DNA of 64,000 nucleotides. It comes from Rhodeus uyekii (Eukaryota; Chordata; Actinopteri; Cypriniformes; Acheilognathidae). Positions 24,247 to 37,300 of this stretch are shown piece by piece (positions within the stretch are counted from its first letter, which is position 1; every line of letters starts with the position of its first letter). The notes below the pieces were generated by a model that did no database searches, was not told the origin of the DNA, and worked only from the letters and a program-made list of their open reading frames with translations. The translations under genes were made by a program, and so were the position numbers. The DNA is taken from NCBI GenBank assembly GCA_037043235.1, contig JAWRVZ010000025.1, positions 4,316,001 to 4,380,000 on the forward strand, in the 5' to 3' direction.

Positions 24247-27200
24247 ATGGAGTGGCTTTTCATTGCCGTGGCAACCTGCTTGCTAGCCCTCTGCCCTGGC
24301 AAAGGTAAGTACTAGAAGCATCCAGAGCTGGGAAGATAAGCTGGAGAGCAGGGCCCACGATTCATGTGTGAGATTTACTGTGATGCTAGGACCCCAAATT
24401 GGTGGAGTGAGATGTTTATGGCCTTTTGTGCTTGTGCTGTATCAATGGAGGCCGGTCTGTGTCACATTTTCACTTTTGTAAAGGCTCAAGTACTCATGGA
24501 TCGTAATATTTAGGTGACGAGTGGAGGCTGGAATATGAGGAAGGACTCAGTTACTACAGTGAGGAAGCGCTTAGAAAGGTGCGTTTGTGTATTTGTGATG
24601 GGACTTTCTTTGTTTGTAAGCGATATGAGGCCTTAAATACGTCTCTGTCTAATTAGTTGATCTTTGATAAATCATAATGTCAGTACTCCAGGTGGTCTAT
24701 GGTGTGGTCCTTGCCTGAATGATGTTTTGGTTGTGATGTCACAGAAACCGGCTGTTTAGCATGTTATTTTGTTACAGGAGTTTCCTGAGAAGACCAGGCC
24801 AATCAGCTTTAAACATCCACCGTTCACATGTCCTGACATGAGCCCCTCCTCTTCTGTGCCGACCTCAGGTACATTGGTTTAGGCTCTAGGGTGTGTGTTT
24901 TAAGCTATTTTTCCACATTGTGGAAAGATTTGCCAATGATGAATACAGACTGCCAATGCTAGTCATGCACTGGACAATTTTCAATTACACTGTTCATTTT
25001 TTATACATGTATTGATATAATGTAACCATAACTGATTAATTTTGGCTTTGGTTGGACCACAGACAAAGTGCATTACATAATCTTTAGCTGTATCCCTACT
25101 GTAGTTGAGCTGGTGAGGGCAGCAGATATTAAAGTGATCGCTGCCCTTGGGGATTCACTGACAGTGAGTGATTTTTATCTTCTCTTTGCATTTTTAGTTT
25201 AATTTTCTTTTCTTTTTTTTGATGGACACTGTTCTGTTATTATTTCTGTACTGTCTTTAATCATGATTATTCTTGAGGCAGAATGAGGTAAACGACTTGA
25301 GCTGTACAAATAAATAATTAGTTATTGATGCAAGTACTGAAAATATAAGGGATCAGCAAATAAAGCAGTAATAATCTCTAATAGCAATTGTCTCACTTGT
25401 AGACAGCCATTGGTGCAAATGCAACTACAGTTCTTGGCATACCTATTGAATTTCGTCATGTGTCGTGGAGGTAAATTAATTACTAATATAATATTCTTTT
25501 TTTTCCTCTCTATCCGTACTACTTTTAGAAATAATGTGACTTTATATCCAGTACGATGATATTTCTCATGCTTTCTGAATGTCTAATATGTTCTAATGTG
25601 GCAAATATTTGCCCAGAAATAATATAATTTTATTGTAATTATTAAATTTTTTAAAAGCATTGGCGGCTATGGATCATTTCAAGATGTCATTACACTGGCA
25701 AGTATGTCCTTTTGCCTTAATATCAGTCATATGAAATGTATGAAGCAATGAATTGGTGACCCTGGCTCTTCTGTGCTTTTGGTTTAGACATCATTCGACT
25801 CTTCAACCCCCATTTAGTGGGACCTGCCCCGACCAAGACGGTCCATGGTACCCCAGCTCCCCTCTGCGAGACTGGATTTAACCTGGCTGTAACCGGACAC
25901 AACACCTTGTAAATGCTAGTACATCCGTGGTCATTCTTCAAATATTAAGTAACACATAACTGAAAAAATACTTTAACTGTTTTTTGAGGGTTTTTTAATC
26001 TTTAATTTAGTTAATGTGGAACTGTATCAGTTGATGATATGAGTTTTTCTTTCTTTCTAGTAATCTTCCTGAACAAGTCAGACATTTGATTGATACATTG
26101 AAAACGTATGAGGCAAGTGCATTATTGCTTTTGAATGTGCTGTTTATAAAACTAAATGTGGTTTGTCCTCTCTATATATTTTGCTTATTAAATCTCGGCA
26201 TTATTGTGATTTCGTCTTTTGCTACAGGAAATTAACTTTGATGAAGACTGGAAACTGTTGACCATTCTAATTGGGATGAATGACATCTGTGATTACTGCA
26301 AAGACAAGGCATTGCTTACAAAGCTGTTTCTTTGGCAAACTTCAGAGAAGATTCTTCTACAGTATTGACAGATTTTGTTCACAATATCAAAGCTGGAACT
26401 AGAGGAGGTTTAAAACAAATGTTATATTGATTGTGAACACAGACGCTTGTAGAGATGATCATCAACATCTTGTTTAATTGTTCTCATGAGTAGTATCGCC
26501 TTGTGTTTGTTCTTTGAGAAACAGCAATTCTGGGCTAGTACAATTGACCTTTAAAGAGTCTATATTCTGTATTTAGACACTTTGTCCTATAGGACTGTCT
26601 TTATAGAGCCTCTAAATTTATGTCCTCTATTTATGCACACAGTCCCTGTTTTCAGTGGAGAACTTTGTCCATTATATGACTGTGTCCTTGGAAATGCTGA
26701 TGAATGAGGTAATAGCGGATTTTCACATACACAGATTTTTTAATGTCACAAAATATATTATGAAATGTCATATGCTTGGGATAAAAAAAAAAAGTTATTC
26801 TTATTCTTACCAACACTGCATTTATAATACAAATAGACTAATATTGTGGGGGAAATTACTCATTTAAAACGTCTGCTTTCAATTTTAATATATTTCAAAT
26901 GTACTTTATTCCTGTTATAACAAAGCTGATTTTTCAGTAGTCTTCAGTGTCACATGATCCTTCAGAAATCCCCCCCCCCCCAACCCATCATTCTTTGATG
27001 AATATAAAGTTCAAAAGAACATTGTTTGTTTGAAACTGAAATTTTCTGCATTACTATATGACTTTACTGATTTTTATTCATGCATTATTTGTATTTATTA
27101 AATTTCATTTTCTATTAATTTACCTTTTGAAGGTTCCTCGAATGATAGTGAACGTGGTCCAGATACTGCCGATGGAGACCCTCAGGGAAGTACAGAAACC

Positions 27201-28559
27201 CACCCCAGGATGTCTGCTCCAGAGGTACTGGGAAAAAAACAAAAGAAGTGTTATGTAATGGATGCTGATTGTGCATGAAAATAAATACACTATGTATATC
27301 GAGTAAATCTTTCATAATAAAAAATCTCTTGGTTGTTATATGATGATGCGTCAGTTTATTCAAGGTGGTTAGCGTTTAATTTCTCTCCTACTCAATGCTC
27401 TGATCTCTCCAGGTCATTCTGCTCCTGTCTGGTAAAGCCAGCTGCAGGATCTGCTGATCTAAAGGAGCTGGTTGGAGTCAACTTAGAATTCCAGGTGGAT
27501 TTGTTTTCTCAAGTATCTGTACAGATGTATTGCTAAACAGGGTGGTAAATTTGGTTGACTTTAATTCAAGGTGTCTTTGATAGAGTGTAACTATATTACA
27601 GTAAGTGAATGTAAGATATGTAACGAGGACATTGTAAAATAATGTTACCCATCTGATCTTTTGTCTCAGAAAGCACTAGAGCAGCTCTTGCACAGTGACC
27701 GCTTCTTTAAGAATGACTTTGCTGTAGTTTTGCAGCCATTCCTGAAACATGCAGATCCTCCAAGACTCCCTGTACGAAGTGACCACTTATTGTTTTATTA
27801 TTACTATAATTCATGCCACTTTACTGATAGGTTTCAAATTGAAGGTTACCATTAAAATGTGCATGTGCTGATCAAGGTTTGTGTTGTCTTCATTTTTCCA
27901 TGATTAGAATGGGAAGATTGACATGAGCTTCTTTACCCCGGACTGTTTCCACTTTACTATGAAAGGACACGAAGAGCTAGCCAAGGGACTATGGAACAAC
28001 ATGGTAAGTCTAGGTTTCTTTGACTCAGAGCAAATTCCCCAAGCTCTGTTTAATAAAATTTGAATATATTAAATAAAATATAGAATAAAATCATTTTAAT
28101 ATACACTGCAGCCCATTTTATGTATATTACAACCACAAGCTCTGATTATCTCTGTGACTGTCATATATATATATATTAATTATAATTTCTCTCATTTTTT
28201 TGTGCCAAGTTTCAACCTGAAGGGGAGAAGTTTATGGTGGAGAGCTTTTCAAACCCTATTGAGCTTATTTGCCCCCCTGTGGTAAGAACTGATTCTTAGT
28301 GTGAATATTTAATTTAAATTTTTTTTTTTTTTTATATCACTATAATTGCATGATGTGTTGGACTAATTTGCTAATTCTATTACATCCTTTAATTTTCTTT
28401 CCTGCGCAAACTGACAAATCCCAGAGTCATCCATACATTTACACCAGACCTACTGCAAAGCCAGGCCCGTCAGCTGGCATCAGACTAGCCGTTCTCCACC
28501 TCATGCTTGCCTTGGCTTTCTTTCCACTGTGGTTGGCTGTTAATCTGGCCTCCTTGTAG
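24247..28559 (+). CDS. plb1: Phospholipase B1-like protein, single GDSL domain, complete
   Basis: Sixteen exons: 24247-24304, 24514-24578, 24778-24868, 25063-25163, 25403-25470, 25658-25701, 25788-25908, 26061-26112, 26228-26308, 26643-26708, 27133-27224, 27413-27494, 27670-27771, 27908-28003, 28210-28281, 28425-28559. They sum to 441 codons plus stop. The start has a typical signal peptide (EWLFIAVATCLLALCPG). Catalytic blocks of the PLB/GDSL hydrolases are present: GDSLT (serine), IGMND (block III) and DCFHF (aspartate and histidine). A C-terminal hydrophobic helix (LAFFPLWLAVNLASL) suggests membrane or GPI anchoring at the cell surface. Mammalian PLB1 has four such domains in about 1,450 aa, so this is a one-domain relative. 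The family hydrolyses phospholipids and retinyl esters, notably in gut. Introns 8 and 9 start with GC, and the join at exon 9 is the least certain. The symbol marks the family; a fish-specific name may apply. Confidence 0.88.
26885..27090. repeat. Interspersed AT-rich DNA repeat, copy 3 (plb1 intron 10)
   Basis: Contains GTCTTCAGTGTCACATGATC and CAAAGCTGATTTTTCAG like the other copies. A run of ten C interrupts it at about 26970-26980. It ends about 40 bp before exon 11. Confidence 0.7.
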
Positions 28560-30330
28560 GACATCCATATGGAGTATCGAGGTACATCATGTCTGCCCAC
28601 ATGATGTTCTACTTGGGCTGGATATCAATGCTCTGATGGTCTCTGAACCACTGAGGATCTATTTTGAGACTTGAGCCACTGCAGGACGATCTATAATAAA
28701 ACAGATAAAAAAAAAAAACATGTTATCAAAAACACAAAATTAAAAGACTGGTCTAATTAAGGTAGCTCAAGAGCAGGTGCAAACCCACATTTAGCTCTGC
28801 ATAATGCTGCTATAATTAAAGTATGAAAGGTAAATGTGTGCGCTAATTTCAGATGGTCTGATTAAAAACGGCCAGAGGTTACATTATTAACTCATTAAGC
28901 CTGTACAGATAAAGGATTTTAATGTTGAGTGAGAACAATTGTTTTGCTTCTAAGAACATGGGGAAAAGTAAACTGTTTGAGAGCTTCTTAATGCACTGAG
29001 TAATAAGATACTTGTTGTGGATGATGCAACCTGACAAGTGCTTTCGGTCTTCTCAAATAAAGCTTTCAAAAGGGATATTTACCATTTTTTTTCTTCCTTT
29101 TTTTCTTAGAAAGTTTTTTTTTTCCGTACACGCTGAGGATTCTTCAAGGGTCATTCATTTCTTCCATTACCAATCAAATAACTTTTCTTTATAGTTGTTC
29201 TTAAGTTTCTTGGAAAAAAGCTTGATTAAAAAAACTAAATAATTATTTAATAAAATTAATTATAGCAATACATTTATATGGGTTGTAGCAAATTAGGAAA
29301 TATTAGGAATTCATTATAACTTATAAGTAAAACATATAAATATTTGTTGAATTTAATTCAATAAGTTGATCATCTTGGAGCCTGTTTGGACCTTTGCTTG
29401 TATCTGTCTTGATTATTAAATATAAGAAATAATTGTCTGATCTGTCCAGCTGCTACGCGTGGTTTCTTTAAATGTATGTCCTTAATAAATATGTTCATGT
29501 GTTGTCAGTCTGTTTCAATTTGTTTGCATTTCTTAATCTTTTTAATCACTGAAGCATATTTTCTGTAATTTACTAAAGTGCGAATTCTGCATATTCATTA
29601 TATTTATTTTTTTATGTGCATTGACCCACTTTCAGGGCTGTCAGTGTGTAGCAGACTTGGTTTTTGAAAGAAATTCACAAAGAAACTGTCTGCAGATATT
29701 TTTATTTTTATGCTTGTATGATAATTGAATGAGGTAGGGTAAATGTGGTTGATGGTTTGCTATCCAACAAGGACAAATGTAGAAGTTATGCATTTTAATA
29801 TAACTTGATTTAATACTTGACAAAACTATTTGGAAACTCCAATAGTTTACCATTTTGTTTTGTCCATTTCGAGCCGATATAACCAGAAACAATATCTTGT
29901 TTCCTCTTTGAGGGCCATTAGATGCAATCCATAACATGCACATATTCGTAGTTGAAACAGACTGTTTGATTTTCATCCAATTTTAGTTTGTGCAGTAGAG
30001 AAAAATAACATTATGTTCTCATTACAAATCAATAGTAAAAATGTCTGCTGCTAAAAAGGTTTAGCTATGTACGTATATCATTTTACACAACGGGTAATTC
30101 TAATGTGCTCGTTATCAGAGCCCAATATGGTTGATTCTTCCATTCTGAGTTATTCTTATATAATACGATAAATGAAGCCTAAATGTCTTGTGGAGATGCT
30201 CAATGAAAGCTTTCATGAGCTACAAGGACAAGTATTGCAATAAACAAAGCAAATTTCCATCAAAGCAACCTATGAAACATAAAAGGATAAATGGCAAAGT
30301 GCATGTGATTTGATCCACAACTAATAGCTT
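28560..30330 (+). other. plb1-like 3' UTR and spacer
   Basis: AATAAA at 28695-28700 is the likely poly(A) signal, about 140 nt after the stop. Further on I see only AT-rich sequence without a recognisable gene. Confidence 0.5.
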
Positions 30331-30460
30331 TCCTGTAGTTCAGACAGTAGAGCGTGGTGCTTGCAACGCCAAGGTCATGAGTTCGATTCCCATTGTCAAA
30401 GTGTGCCTTGAATGCAATGTAAATTGCTTTGAATAAAAGCGTCTGCCAAATGCATAATCA
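30331..30460 (+). mobile_element. tRNA-derived SINE
   Basis: The head resembles a tRNA gene: an A-box-like TAGTTCAGACAGTAGAGC (30336-30353) and a B box GAGTTCGATTCCC (30379-30391). It is followed by the fish SINE/LINE tail (TTGCTTTGAATAAAAGCG, about 30424-30441). The B box and tail identify a SINE of the HE1/DANA general type; the exact family needs a library comparison. Confidence 0.8.
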
Positions 30461-30961
30461 AATAATAATCTGCTTTCTGCTCACATTCACTCTCTTTATC
30501 CCCTGAACCTCTCTTTCTAGTGCATCTTTACAGTGCTCAATAAATTAGTTGGTGGGGTAATCAAATATGGTTCCCCTGAGGCCCATCATTTATTGCATAT
30601 GCCAAGGTTTAATGCTGTCCCTAATTAAATTACTTCCTGTTTTGAATGGCAGGCACTACTGACCGACTTATGTTTAGTATTCTGCACAAAGATTCTTGCA
30701 AAACAGTAGCTTTACCTCAGCCTGTCATTCTGTTTGCTTCAAGTCAAGTTGAATTTATTTCCCTTGAATATTTTATTGTATATTTTTGTGGAAAGCATGA
30801 GATCTTTCATGAGATCTTGATGGAACCTCGCAAACCATGCAGTCAATCAAGACGTTTGTGTAATAATGTTATGAGACATTTTTGTTGACATGTATGATTG
30901 ATATCAACTTGGCGAATTTGACCCATAGTTGGGGCCTGTCCTAGATAATGACCTTTAGTAT

Positions 30962-31711
30962 TGTAGGGGAATTACAGTTAAGACCCGAGCACCAGATATG
31001 TTGAATGATTCAAGATTCAAGATTCAAGAGTTTTATTTGTCACATACACAGTTATATACAGAATATACAACCGGCAGTGAAATGTAAAATGAATGAAGAC
31101 CAGGAGTCAGAAGTGCAGTCAATAGAAGAAATTTTAGTGAAGTTTAGTTTGCAGTTTCATCAGCAGAAGCCAGCTTCAAGTCTCACAAGGAGTTCGTAGG
31201 CCGCCCCACATACAATAACATTGTTACGGTAATTATACTCTAAGAGAGAGTACTAACTACGTCAATGGTGACGGTAGTAATTTTCCACACAAGAGCAGAC
31301 AGTCTGAAGCATATCTTTGTTGATCACATGGTTGACGGGTTAATGACGTGGTTTGTCTAGAACAATTCATTCTGTCTCCTTATGGTGCCAGTTAATCACC
31401 TCACCAATACAGACCATTTTAACGCACACACACACAGACTCAGCTTCTCCAAGGCTGAACTCGGCTCAGGCTCCAACTCTCAAAACATTCTGATAACATG
31501 TTCTATCTGGTAAGACGTGCTGACAATATTCATTCTTACTCTATGGAAAAATACAGAAAAGTAAAGAAAGGTTTTAACTAACAAAACTCCCTAACTTGAT
31601 TATAAATCTTTACAAATCCTTCAAATAAGAGAAAGGAAAAGAACATATGACAATAACACAAGGAAAAGAATATATATAAAAGCAGCAATGGATTTCCAAA
31701 TCGTCCCCACA
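30962..31711 (+). mobile_element. Solo LTR with 4-bp target duplication
   Basis: Starts TGTAGGGG and ends CCCCACA, so the ends are TG...CA and inverted to each other. It is flanked by GTAT at 30958-30961 and GTAT at 31712-31715. Length is about 750 bp, including an 81-bp secondary insertion. No internal protein region remains, as expected after LTR-LTR recombination. The superfamily is not determined (a 4-5 bp duplication fits gypsy- or retrovirus-like elements). A related truncated copy is at 15810-16122. Confidence 0.8.
31009..31089. repeat. 81-bp insertion nested in the solo LTR
   Basis: The related LTR copy reads straight through TGAATGAAGACC at 15850. Here TGAATGA occurs on both sides (31002-31008 and 31090-31096) with 81 bp between. 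The insert starts with tandem TTCAAGA units and contains TTTTATTTGTCACATACACA. Confidence 0.75.
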
Positions 31712-31929
31712 GTATTTACAGAAATCATGCTTTGCTTTGGTACTCCTAGTTTTGGAGTTTTAGGAAAAGGTGACGTTATGAATGAAGTGACAAGCTGTTT
31801 ATGCATTTGCTTGCTTTTTAGCATAAAGCAGAATATTAATACAGTAGATGGAAAAATCAAGCACATTATACCCATACTTACTATATCTTAATGACTCACT
31901 TTTTTAATGATCATTTAGTAGATGGTGAG

Positions 31930-31988
31930 CCAATCAGCTGTACATTAGACTGATGTCATTTCCTCTTCATCAAGTCTACTATATAAAG
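31930..31988 (+). promoter_or_regulatory. chga: chga core promoter: CCAAT, CRE-like site, TATA box
   Basis: CCAAT at 31930-31934, TGATGTCA at 31951-31958 (one base from the consensus CRE TGACGTCA), and TATATAAAG at 31980-31988. Transcription would start near 32010, about 190 nt before the ATG, placing the CRE-like site at about -55. Mammalian CHGA promoters use a TATA box and a nearby CRE for neuroendocrine expression, so the arrangement fits. Confidence 0.65.
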
Positions 31989-32201
31989 GCGCACTCGCTG
32001 CGGCTGTGATAGTGACACTGAGGCATTGTGATCTGTGGATCCAAATAAGAGCATTCGCCTTATGCGCATAATGCATCCATAAATCAGCGAGTGTTTTCAT
32101 TCACTCTGAGGAAAGGAAAGTACTAACGTTCGTTCGCTTTCCTCTGGCACGACGGTTCTTCACTTTCACCAGAACGGTTGCCTGCACTTCACGTCAAGAA
32201 A

Positions 32202-34320
32202 ATGATCGCACGAGGATACGCTGGTCTCGTGCTGCTGGTGAATTTTGGTACGTGTGCAAGATGTACGACTAATTACGTAACGTGTTAAGTTGTGCTGTTA
32301 TTTTGGATGATTCTGTACATTGTGCGCGAGCTCTTCGCGTCTCTGTCAGCACCAAGGACAGCGGATACAGCACTTGTGAGGAACGCAAATGGGCTTTTCA
32401 CACTTGACATTTGTACGCGTGATTGTGGTTTATCATGTTCCATGCTTCATAGTGTTAATTGTCGATTCTGGGTTATTAATCAATCCATGGTTGACGCGTG
32501 CATAAGGTCAGCAACATTAATTGGACCAATACAGCGCAGTCAGTTTCAATAACCGCTTGTTTACCTGGGTAAATGCCTCCACGCATATCCACTGTGGTTG
32601 TTTTAAGATTAATAAAACATACAGCAAGTTTAATAACGTGTCCGTTCACGCGTTTCCACATTTTTAACGGTTTCTCTTCAGATTACGCGCAGCGCGTGAA
32701 AGTTGTACAAAGAACATGAATATTTAATGAGATAAGCACCGATGCCGTTTATGATTGGTTGTTTGTTGTTAAACGCCTCGCCGTAACAGTTACTTAAAAC
32801 TGACATTTTAAAAGAGGTCAAGTCAACCCGTGGTTAAATCTGTGCTAATTGGTTATATCATGTCTTATAGCATTAAGGTTTTGTTAATTAAAATATTCTC
32901 TCTTCTTTTAGTCTTTTCAGTGCCTCTATCCCCAGGTCACATGGATGATAAGGATGTGAAGGTATGAGTTTTCACAAACAAATGTATATTTTGAGCGGCC
33001 TTTTGAGAAACAGGATGCACAGAATAGTCCATGTTGTCAGGAAGTGTGGAGGAAAGCAGCATAAGTGAGACAGTGACTCAACAACACGATTTCAGCTTAG
33101 TGACAGCTGGTGCCATGTGTGGAGAGGAGGCTGCCAACCACAAATGACTGCAAACTGTGCTTTTAAACTATGATGAACTGAAATTAAAGTCGGGTTGCAT
33201 TCATTTCACTTAGATGAGATTATCAGATGCCGCTTTCTAGTCCTTGCCGATGGAAGTTACACTTTAAGACAGTGTTTGTTTTAATGGAGGTCTCTGGAAA
33301 ATCTAGAAATATGTATAAATCTAACATTTTGAGTCCTTAGTAAAATGTTAACGCCATTTCAGCAACACTTTGGCCTTACTGAGGGAGGCTGTTTTTCCCT
33401 GACAGCAGAGAAATGTTTGACTTTGGGGGAATGTGGAGCTAAACAAATCACAGAGACAAGTGGGGGGGATGAAAGCGCAGAGGAGGAAATGACATTGATT
33501 GAAAGTGAAATGTAAGACAGTAAGGATGGTTAGATATGGGAGGCTTTGTGATATTATTATCATTCTGCAGCTGCCTCTGTCACATTGATCTCATGAATGT
33601 GTATAGTCCACATATACACTCTACAAATTCAAAAGCGACAGTAAAGACTTACATAGTTACAAAACATCTGTTTCACTTATAAGCTGTTCTTTTGAACTTT
33701 ATATTAATCAAAGAATCACTACAGAAACAGAAACAGTAGTTTATATGTCCTCTGTTACATTGATCTCATGAATGTCAATATATTGTATTACATAATAACT
33801 TAACAAAGTTGTGCTATTTCCTATCCCAACCTTTCTCTCTTTTCACATAGGTGATGAAGTGTATTGTGGAAGTAATTGCGGATGCTCTGTCCAAGCCTCA
33901 TCCTATCCCAGTGTCCCAGGATTGCCTTGAAACCCTCAGCTCTGGTGAGTGACACCTAGACTACTACTATTTCCATATATTTAGCTTCACTTGGGTGCAC
34001 TTCTTCCCTACCATCTGCAGTGACCTTCCCGTTATGATCAGTATATGTTATCATTGCTGCTGTGACTGCATGTTTCCTAAAATTAATGGAGAGAAGTAAT
34101 TAATGACTTTCACTGTCATAGTGTGAAGCAATGCTGTGCTTTACTTCACATTGCAGGATCTTTATCTCTGATACTTTAATAGTTGGAAAATCAATCATTC
34201 TATTCACAAGGTAGGTATTGCTACTGAGATAACGCTTACAACAGTGAAATTTAAACACTCTGTGAGAGGCTTAAACAATGAGTCTAGGACAAAGAAACAG
34301 TGAAGGACAGAGATTGACAG

Positions 34321-34363
<43 letters not shown>

Positions 34364-37300
34364 GACAGATAAGTGGAGAATTTCATAAATGCATGTAAAT
34401 TGTTAGCGCTTTTTAACAGAAAACAATGTAAAAACGTTGTCAATTCTTATTTACCTTCACAAATACAAAATCATTTTTTCTCTGGGCACAATATTTATGA
34501 ACAGCATTCTATCCTGATGTGTTATTGTTCCCTTTATTATCTTTAATTATTATTTATTGTTCCAGGTGGAGTTGAACTGGATTGATTGTTTGATTATGAT
34601 CATCTGAAGATTTGTAGCATTTAACTATTGACAGATAGTTCAACAGACAGCTGAAACGTTTGCACTGATTTTATCTCCTGCTTTGAACCCAATTTGGGTT
34701 AAATTGTGAATAGATATAATTTTCCTTCATGTAGGCTGCTGAAAAATACTGTACAACATGAATTTGTTGCTTTTAGAGGTAAAATTATAATACATGTATT
34801 AGTATATAATTCACCATATAATTTAAAACCTTATAATATGTTGAATTTTATATTTAACAAGTACATAATTTATAAAATACTGTAACAATTATAATTTCTA
34901 ATAAAAAATGTATAATTTAATTATTCACAGTAAAAGGTGCTTTCCAAAGATTTCTTGCTTTATTATTAATACAGTACCAAATAGAAATGGTTCAAATAAT
35001 TTAGTGTATTAAAGTTGTATTATTTAAAGACATGCAATAGTAACCTTAAAAGACACCAAAATGCCATCTCCTAACGCCTGTCCATTTTACGCCAACTCTT
35101 TATTTTTTTACAGTAATATTCTGTCAACTAGAGCTGCGGTTTTCTACAGATTGTGAATAATTCTGGCAGAGAAATAAGACAAGAGACATGTTGAGAGAGA
35201 AAGTACAGAGCAGAGAAAATAGCACTGCCACGGAGTGAGCAGCCGTGCGTGTGCTCTCTCTGTCGGTCAGCAGAAAGGGAAAAGCTTGACTCAACGTTAA
35301 TTCAACGGAAATCTCTCCTCTCGCCCTCTTTATTGCTTTCACTTTCTCTCTCAGCGGTCCTGATGATTAATAGTGCAGCGCAGGAGAAGGCTGTACGTTT
35401 CAGGGCAATTAATGCAAATAATGTAAAAATAAAGTAAAGTGCTGACTGCTAAAAATGTAAGAGCTGTGTGTGAGCTGTTGTGTGTATTTTGCAGATGACA
35501 GGCTTGTGAGCATCCTGCGCCACCAAAACTTTCTCAGAGAGATGCAAGATATTGCCGTGGAAGGTAAGAGGCAGGTGCTTCAGATTTGTTTGGGACTAAC
35601 TCTGTTTCCTATAGAGAAATGCTAATGGCAGCGGAATGACATTTGAGTGCTAATGGCTTTTTTGGCAGCATTAGTTCATTTGAAATGTAGAGTGGAAAAT
35701 TGTATAACATTGTTGGTGAACTCTGAAAGAGAATCCATAGATTCTGTTTTATTACCAAGAAACTGTTATGTCTTCTCAGGAGCCAGTGAGAGAGCAAGGA
35801 AACACCCAGGAGAAACACCTGATCATGTGACCAGCCTCTCTAAAGACGTGAAGAAAACAGCAGGTGAGATCCACTGCTTAATTGCTGTTCACATCCCCGT
35901 TTCCAGAAAAGTTGGGACGTTTTATAAAATGTAGATAAATCAATTTACAATTTGTGAATTTACAATGTGATGGATTGACCAACTTCATTGGATTTTGTAA
36001 CTATAAACACATTTTGATTTTGATGGCTGCAACACACTCCAAAAAAAGTTGGGACTGAGGCTGAATAAAAATGGTTAACATATAGAACATCCTAGTTAAA
36101 ATTTGTTTTGAAACAATAAGCACAATACATTTCACGGGATAGGCAAGGGCGAAGACGAAGATGAAAATCCAATGAAAGTTTTTTTTAATTAAAGGCAAGG
36201 GTGGCGTAACAGTAGTGCAACACACAACATGTGGTTAACAACCACTAACACTCACATGGAGTCAACACAAACAACAACCGACAAATGAAAGGTGGAGAAG
36301 GAGAACTAAATATACTAGTAGTGATGAACAAAAAACACCTGTGATGATTAATGACCAAGGCAACTGATGATTTGCGGAAAGATCTAGAACAAAAGAACAT
36401 GTGACTTCAAAAAGACAAAATAAGAGTCCCGGATGAACTGTGCTGTGACAATAAACAGGTGAGTTGGTAAAAGGGAATCCACCAAGGGCTCAGTCTGTGG
36501 AAGCTCATCACTTTTTGCCAAATTCATGAGAAAATTGTCAAACAATTAAAAAAATCACATTTCTCAATGCAAGATTGCAAAGAGTGATTTTACAAAATTT
36601 TTAATTGCACACTTATACAGGAGAGAAAATGCTGAGATTGTTCTAATCTTTAGAGTTATAATCTTATAAATTCTATCAAAGAAAACAGCACATGAAAATT
36701 CTACTTTGATTTTGCATTGCGTTTCACACATCAAATGACAGAATACAGTCAGCCAGTGCTCTTGAAGCAATATTTTAGTGTGAATCATTGTGTTCTGATC
36801 TATAGTTAGCTTCTCTGACTCTTATAGTGAGCATCGTTTCCTAATAGTGCAAATGCACACTAACAATGATATGTTGGCTTGAATGTAGCTTGAAACGTTT
36901 CTTATGCCCACTCCCATGGACTTTTTTGTCTTTGATATATTTTATGTTGGAAGTCTGTGGGCACCAGTATGTGGGGGCTAAATATCATTCTGAACTCTGT
37001 GTCAGAAATAAGTAAACACTGATTGTATTTTAATCCATGCCTTAATTTGTGAGTGGGTTGTCAGAATACTTTGTTGTGCACCTCATTTGACCTCTTTCAA
37101 AAGTGCTGACCTTGAAAAGGGTGTCATCCATTTCTATTATCTGCAAGTACTGCAAATACACTTTCATCTAGCCATCTGACTCGACTCATATTAAGTATTG
37201 ACACTCTTCTTATTCAGGGAGGTAAGCAGTCAGAGGTCACGAGGTTAACATGTTTTTGAACTGCTGAGGTCAGAAAGATTGATCCATTTAAACGTTTTTT

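Noticed and set aside
30336..30400. Possible tRNA gene
   Set aside because: A and B boxes are present, but the acceptor stem does not close and a SINE tail follows, so it is a SINE head.
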